A stretch of DNA of 9,233 nt, from positions 1-9,233 of the forward strand of contig DAOURU010000030.1 in assembly GCA_030627585.1 (NCBI GenBank), written 5' to 3'. Below are positions 6,961-9,233 of this stretch, one piece after another. The notes beneath the pieces were generated by a model. The model worked only from the letters and a program-made list of their open reading frames with translations, did no database searches and was not told where the DNA came from. Numbering within the stretch: the first letter of the stretch is position 1; every line of letters begins with the position of its first letter. The position numbers and the translations under genes were made by a program. This stretch comes from Bacillota bacterium. Lineage in GTDB: Bacteria; Bacillota; DSM-12270; Thermacetogeniales; Thermacetogeniaceae.

Positions 6961-7878
6961 ATGAGGGTGCTTATGGTCTTTCTTGACGGTTTTGGGTTAG
7001 GGGAGCCGGATGCGGGAAAAAACCCTTACGCAACGGCAGAAACTCCCTTTTTAGATGAAATTTTAGGGGGCCGCCTCCTTTACCGGAGAAAGCGCCCGCT
7101 TGTAAACTCTACTGCGGTGATGGTGCCTACTGAAGCGCAGTTGGGAATCGCAGGGCTTCCCCAGAGCGCTTCCGGACAGATAACGCTCTGGACCGGGGTC
7201 AATGCTGCGGCGCGGGTTGGTTTTCATGCGAATGGTTATCCTACAGGGCCGTTAATTCAGATTTTAGAGGAAGCCAGCATTTTCAAAAAACTTAAAAGTT
7301 TAGGCAAAGAGGTCGCTTTTGCAAACGCCTACCGCCCCGAATACTTTGAGCAGGTGGCGCGGCGCCGCCGGCACCATTCTGCCTCTACGCTAGCCGCCCT
7401 GAGCGCCGGCCTAACCTTGCGGAACCTGGATGACCTTCGCTGCGGCAGGGCTGTTTACCAGGATATTACGAATGAAATACTGGTTGGTTTGGGCTACAAG
7501 GTGCCTATCGTCCCTCCCGAGGAGGCGGGGCTAAGGCTTGCCAGACTTGCCGCTGCTTATGACTTTACTTTATTTGAGTATTTTCAAACAGATATTACCG
7601 GACACCGTCAGGATTTTTCCAGAGCGCGGTACCTTTTTGCGTTGCTGGATGCCTTTTTGGAAGCGGTTGTCGCAAATCTTGATCTGGGTGAATTTATTTT
7701 ACTGGTAGTAAGCGACCACGGTAACATCGAGGATTTGACAACGAGCTCCCATACTGCGAATCCCGTTCCTACGCTGATGATCGGCGGGAGCGCCGGGAAG
7801 TTTTATGCTTCCATAAATTCGCTGGAGGATATTACTCCTCTCGTTGTTGAAATACTAAGCAAGGAAGATGGAAAGTAG
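6961..7878 (+). CDS. Alkaline phosphatase/PGM-superfamily metalloenzyme, function unknown
   Basis: A 305-residue protein of the metalloenzyme superfamily that includes iPGM, phosphopentomutase and alkaline phosphatase. I start at ATG 6961, directly before VLMVFLDGFGLG, with CAGGAG at 6944-6949; the longer TTG start at 6919 overlaps polX. Two-metal ligands can be traced: D9 in FLDGFG, D211 and H215 in TDITGH, D252 and H253 in VSDHGNIED, and H264 in SSHTANP. The probable nucleophile is S69 in GLPQSASGQ, aligned with the Ser of iPGM NSEVGH. True iPGMs are about 510 residues with an inserted domain B; this protein lacks that length and the EVGH signature, so glycolytic mutase activity is unlikely. 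It could be a phosphatase, phosphodiesterase or related hydrolase. There is no signal peptide or membrane segment, so it is probably cytosolic. It follows polX by 20 bases, so co-transcription is likely. Substrate unknown. Confidence 0.85.
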   Translation: MRVLMVFLDGFGLGEPDAGKNPYATAETPFLDEILGGRLLYRRKRPLVNSTAVMVPTEAQLGIAGLPQSASGQITLWTGVNAAARVGFHANGYPTGPLIQILEEASIFKKLKSLGKEVAFANAYRPEYFEQVARRRRHHSASTLAALSAGLTLRNLDDLRCGRAVYQDITNEILVGLGYKVPIVPPEEAGLRLARLAAAYDFTLFEYFQTDITGHRQDFSRARYLFALLDAFLEAVVANLDLGEFILLVVSDHGNIEDLTTSSHTANPVPTLMIGGSAGKFYASINSLEDITPLVVEILSKEDGK

Positions 7879-7896
7879 ATACAGAAGTAGATATAC

Positions 7897-7924
7897 TTGA
7901 TCATAATATAAACAGGGGTATATT
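7897..7924 (+). promoter_or_regulatory. Possible promoter before the NIF3-family gene
   Basis: TTGATC (7897-7902) and TATATT (7919-7924) are 16 bases apart, four and five matches to the sigma-A consensus. Transcription would start near 7931, right at the ribosome binding site, giving an almost leaderless mRNA. A 9-base direct repeat AAGTAGATA (7873-7881 and 7885-7893, period 12) lies just upstream and overlaps the previous stop codon. This is suggestive only; AT-rich gaps often contain such matches. Confidence 0.3.
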
Positions 7925-7942
7925 AATCTGAGGAGGGATTCT

Positions 7943-8905
7943 GTGTTAATCCGCGAAATCTATGAACTGGCGCTGCAAAAGGGAATAGCAGCAGATCCGC
8001 GGGGAGAGGCTGAGGTTCGGAAAATTCTTGAAAAGCAGCGTAAAGAGTACGAGGACCTGAAAGAAAGCGAAAAAAAAGAGTTCGATCTTGAAAAGCTAAA
8101 AAATCCTTACAGCGATACCCGGATTTTAAATGGAGATGAGAGCTGGGAGGTCCGGGGAGTTTTAAGCGGGATCGATATTGAGGTGGGAGAAGTTCTTCTG
8201 GCCGACCGCTTGCGGGAAAAAGGAAAGCCGATTGACCTCATTGTTTCCCACCATCCCGAAGGAAGGGCGATGGCTTCCCTCTATGAAGTGATGCACCTCC
8301 AGGAGGATATTTTGCACCGTTTAGGAGTGCCAATCAACGTCGCGGAAGGAATTTTAGCGGGAAGGATCGCCGAGGTGGGACGTCGTTTGCTGCCCATAAA
8401 TCATAACCGCGCCGTTGATGCGGCGCGGCTCCTTGCCTTCCCTTTCATGTGCGTCCACACCCCAGCAGATAATTTGGTTACAAAGTTTCTGGAGGCATTC
8501 TTTGCGGAAAAAGGGCCCGAAACTGTGAGCGATGTCGTGAAAACCCTCAAAGAGTTGCCTGAGTACCGGGAGGCGGTTAAGGTTAACGCCGGCCCGAAGG
8601 TGATCGTCGGCAAAGAAAAGGGGCGGGCAGGGAAGATTTTTGTTGACATGACCGGGGGCACCGGAGGCGCCAAAGAGGCTTTTGAAAAGCTGGCGACAGC
8701 AGGGATTGGAACAGTTGTTTGCATGCACATTTCCGAGGAACACCGGAAAGAAGCGGAAAAGCATCATATTAATGTGGTCGTGGCCGGCCATATCGCAAGC
8801 GATTCTTTGGGAATGAACCTTTTCCTGGATGAACTGGAACAGCGCGGGGTTGAAATTTTAACTTGCTCGGGTTTAATCCGGGTAAACCACCAAAAGGCCT
8901 CCTGA
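7943..8905 (+). CDS. NIF3-family dinuclear metal-centre protein
   Basis: Member of the NIF3 (NGG1p-interacting factor 3) family, hexameric-ring proteins with two metal ions per subunit whose biochemical role is still unsettled; GTP cyclohydrolase IB-type annotations exist but are weakly supported. The start is GTG 7943 with AGGAGGG at 7931-7937; 320 residues. Visible family motifs: LIVSHHPEG with H103 and H104, HTPADNLV with D176, and VVAGHIASDSLGMN with H283 and D287. The last motif is usually GHxxTE, so Asp stands where Glu normally binds metal; this still allows coordination. The first 70 or so residues are highly charged and probably helical (EVRKILEKQRKEYEDLKES) and are not part of the classic fold, an extension I associate with a clostridial/thermophile subgroup. 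Unlike B. subtilis YqfO there is no room for the PII/CutA1-like insertion between the metal motifs. The gene is 64 bases downstream of the PGM-like gene. Confidence 0.9.
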   Translation: MLIREIYELALQKGIAADPRGEAEVRKILEKQRKEYEDLKESEKKEFDLEKLKNPYSDTRILNGDESWEVRGVLSGIDIEVGEVLLADRLREKGKPIDLIVSHHPEGRAMASLYEVMHLQEDILHRLGVPINVAEGILAGRIAEVGRRLLPINHNRAVDAARLLAFPFMCVHTPADNLVTKFLEAFFAEKGPETVSDVVKTLKELPEYREAVKVNAGPKVIVGKEKGRAGKIFVDMTGGTGGAKEAFEKLATAGIGTVVCMHISEEHRKEAEKHHINVVVAGHIASDSLGMNLFLDELEQRGVEILTCSGLIRVNHQKAS

Positions 8906-8986
8906 ACAAGAGGAGCAATAACGATAGAGCATCGCCAGGAGAGAGGGGCAGCCAGGAGCAAGAATTAGCAAATAAGGGAGAGGCGA

Positions 8987-9233
8987 ATGGAATTTTTTTG
9001 GGTGGGTTTAGGCGGTTTTTTCGGGGCAATAACCCGCTATGGCGTGGGGAAAGCATTTCTTTTTTTAGGAGCCGGGTTTCCTTACGGCACGATGGTTGCA
9101 AATATCACGGGGAGCTTCCTTTTAGGACTCATTCAGGTGCTAGCCCTGGAAAGGTTCTTGTTAACTCCCCGGTTTCGCCTTTTACTGGGCGTCGGTTTTT
9201 GCGGCGCGTATACCACCTTTTCAACCTTTACAA
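8987..9233 (+). CDS. crcB: Fluoride channel Fluc/CrcB, 3' end missing
   Basis: Integral inner-membrane dual-topology dimer that exports fluoride passively and protects against its toxicity. The ATG at 8987 follows GGGAGAGG at 8975-8982. The visible 82 codons run off the window end; full proteins have about 120-130 residues. Diagnostic motifs: GGFFGAITRY at 9-18, GTMVANITGSFLLG at 34-47 with the conserved pore Asn39, and GFCGAYTTFSTF at 70-81, which carries the TTFSTF signature around the central Na+ and the phenylalanine box. Three transmembrane helices are at least partly visible (about 3-25, 33-54, 64-82). Firmicutes often carry two adjacent copies, crcB1 and crcB2, for a heterodimer; whether a second follows cannot be seen. 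The 81-base gap upstream shows no fluoride riboswitch. Confidence 0.95.
   Translation, partial: MEFFWVGLGGFFGAITRYGVGKAFLFLGAGFPYGTMVANITGSFLLGLIQVLALERFLLTPRFRLLLGVGFCGAYTTFSTFT

Noticed and set aside
8354..8791. 145-residue minus-strand frame inside the NIF3 gene
   Set aside because: It is a shadow of a well-supported gene on the other strand, with no family resemblance and no visible ribosome binding site.
8899..8915. Hairpin CTCCT/AGGAG at the end of the NIF3 gene as a terminator
   Set aside because: The stem has only five pairs and is not followed by a T-run.
8934..8958. Direct repeat GCCAGGAG (8934-8941 and 8951-8958)
   Set aside because: Two short copies in purine-rich sequence are easily due to chance and have no further structure.
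8906..8986. Fluoride riboswitch ahead of crcB
   Set aside because: The expected crcB-motif pseudoknot landmarks (GGNGAUGG...GUUCGCC and the UAAUGA-type 3' part) were not found in the gap.

Overview
The window looks like chromosomal core DNA from a Gram-positive, Clostridia-type Firmicute. I infer this from a tRNA-Phe-sensing T-box leader ahead of pheST, the gene order SpoU methyltransferase - pheS - pheT - zapA - polX (the ysgA-pheS-pheT-(rnhC)-zapA-(cvpA)-polX order known from Bacillus subtilis), a YqzL-like microprotein, strong AGGAGG-type ribosome binding sites and frequent TTG/GTG starts. Base composition is near balanced, which would suit a Peptococcaceae- or Thermoanaerobacterales-like lineage, but nothing here fixes the species. 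All recognised genes are on the + strand. I saw no transposase, CRISPR array, tRNA or rRNA gene.

Left part (1-1391): the 3' end of a SpoU/TrmH-family 2'-O-ribose methyltransferase, cut by the window start. A 711-base gap to pheS follows. Its first part (681-897) is AT-rich, with a possible Spo0A box, hairpins and one doubtful 32-codon frame. Then come a good extended -10 promoter, a 30-residue YqzL-like gene with a TTG start, a perfect 20-base AT-rich palindrome, and a complete T-box riboswitch. Its specifier codon reads as UUC (Phe), and it ends in an intrinsic terminator just ahead of pheS.

Middle part (1392-7878): pheS and pheT encode the two subunits of phenylalanyl-tRNA synthetase, which charges the tRNA that the T-box senses. 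zapA (FtsZ-ring protein) and polX (family X DNA polymerase with a PHP exonuclease domain) follow. Next, 20 bases after polX, is a 305-residue metalloenzyme of the alkaline phosphatase/phosphoglycerate mutase superfamily of unknown function. No terminator is visible between pheS and the end of this gene, so T-box readthrough may reach all five genes.

Right part (7879-9233): a NIF3-family dinuclear-metal protein with an unusual charged N-terminal extension, then the first 82 codons of a Fluc/CrcB fluoride channel cut by the window end. rnhC, cvpA and mutS2, which neighbour these genes in Bacillus, are not at their expected places.

I found no clearly new multi-gene system. The best leads are the microprotein and palindrome in front of the T-box and the orphan PGM-like enzyme next to polX.
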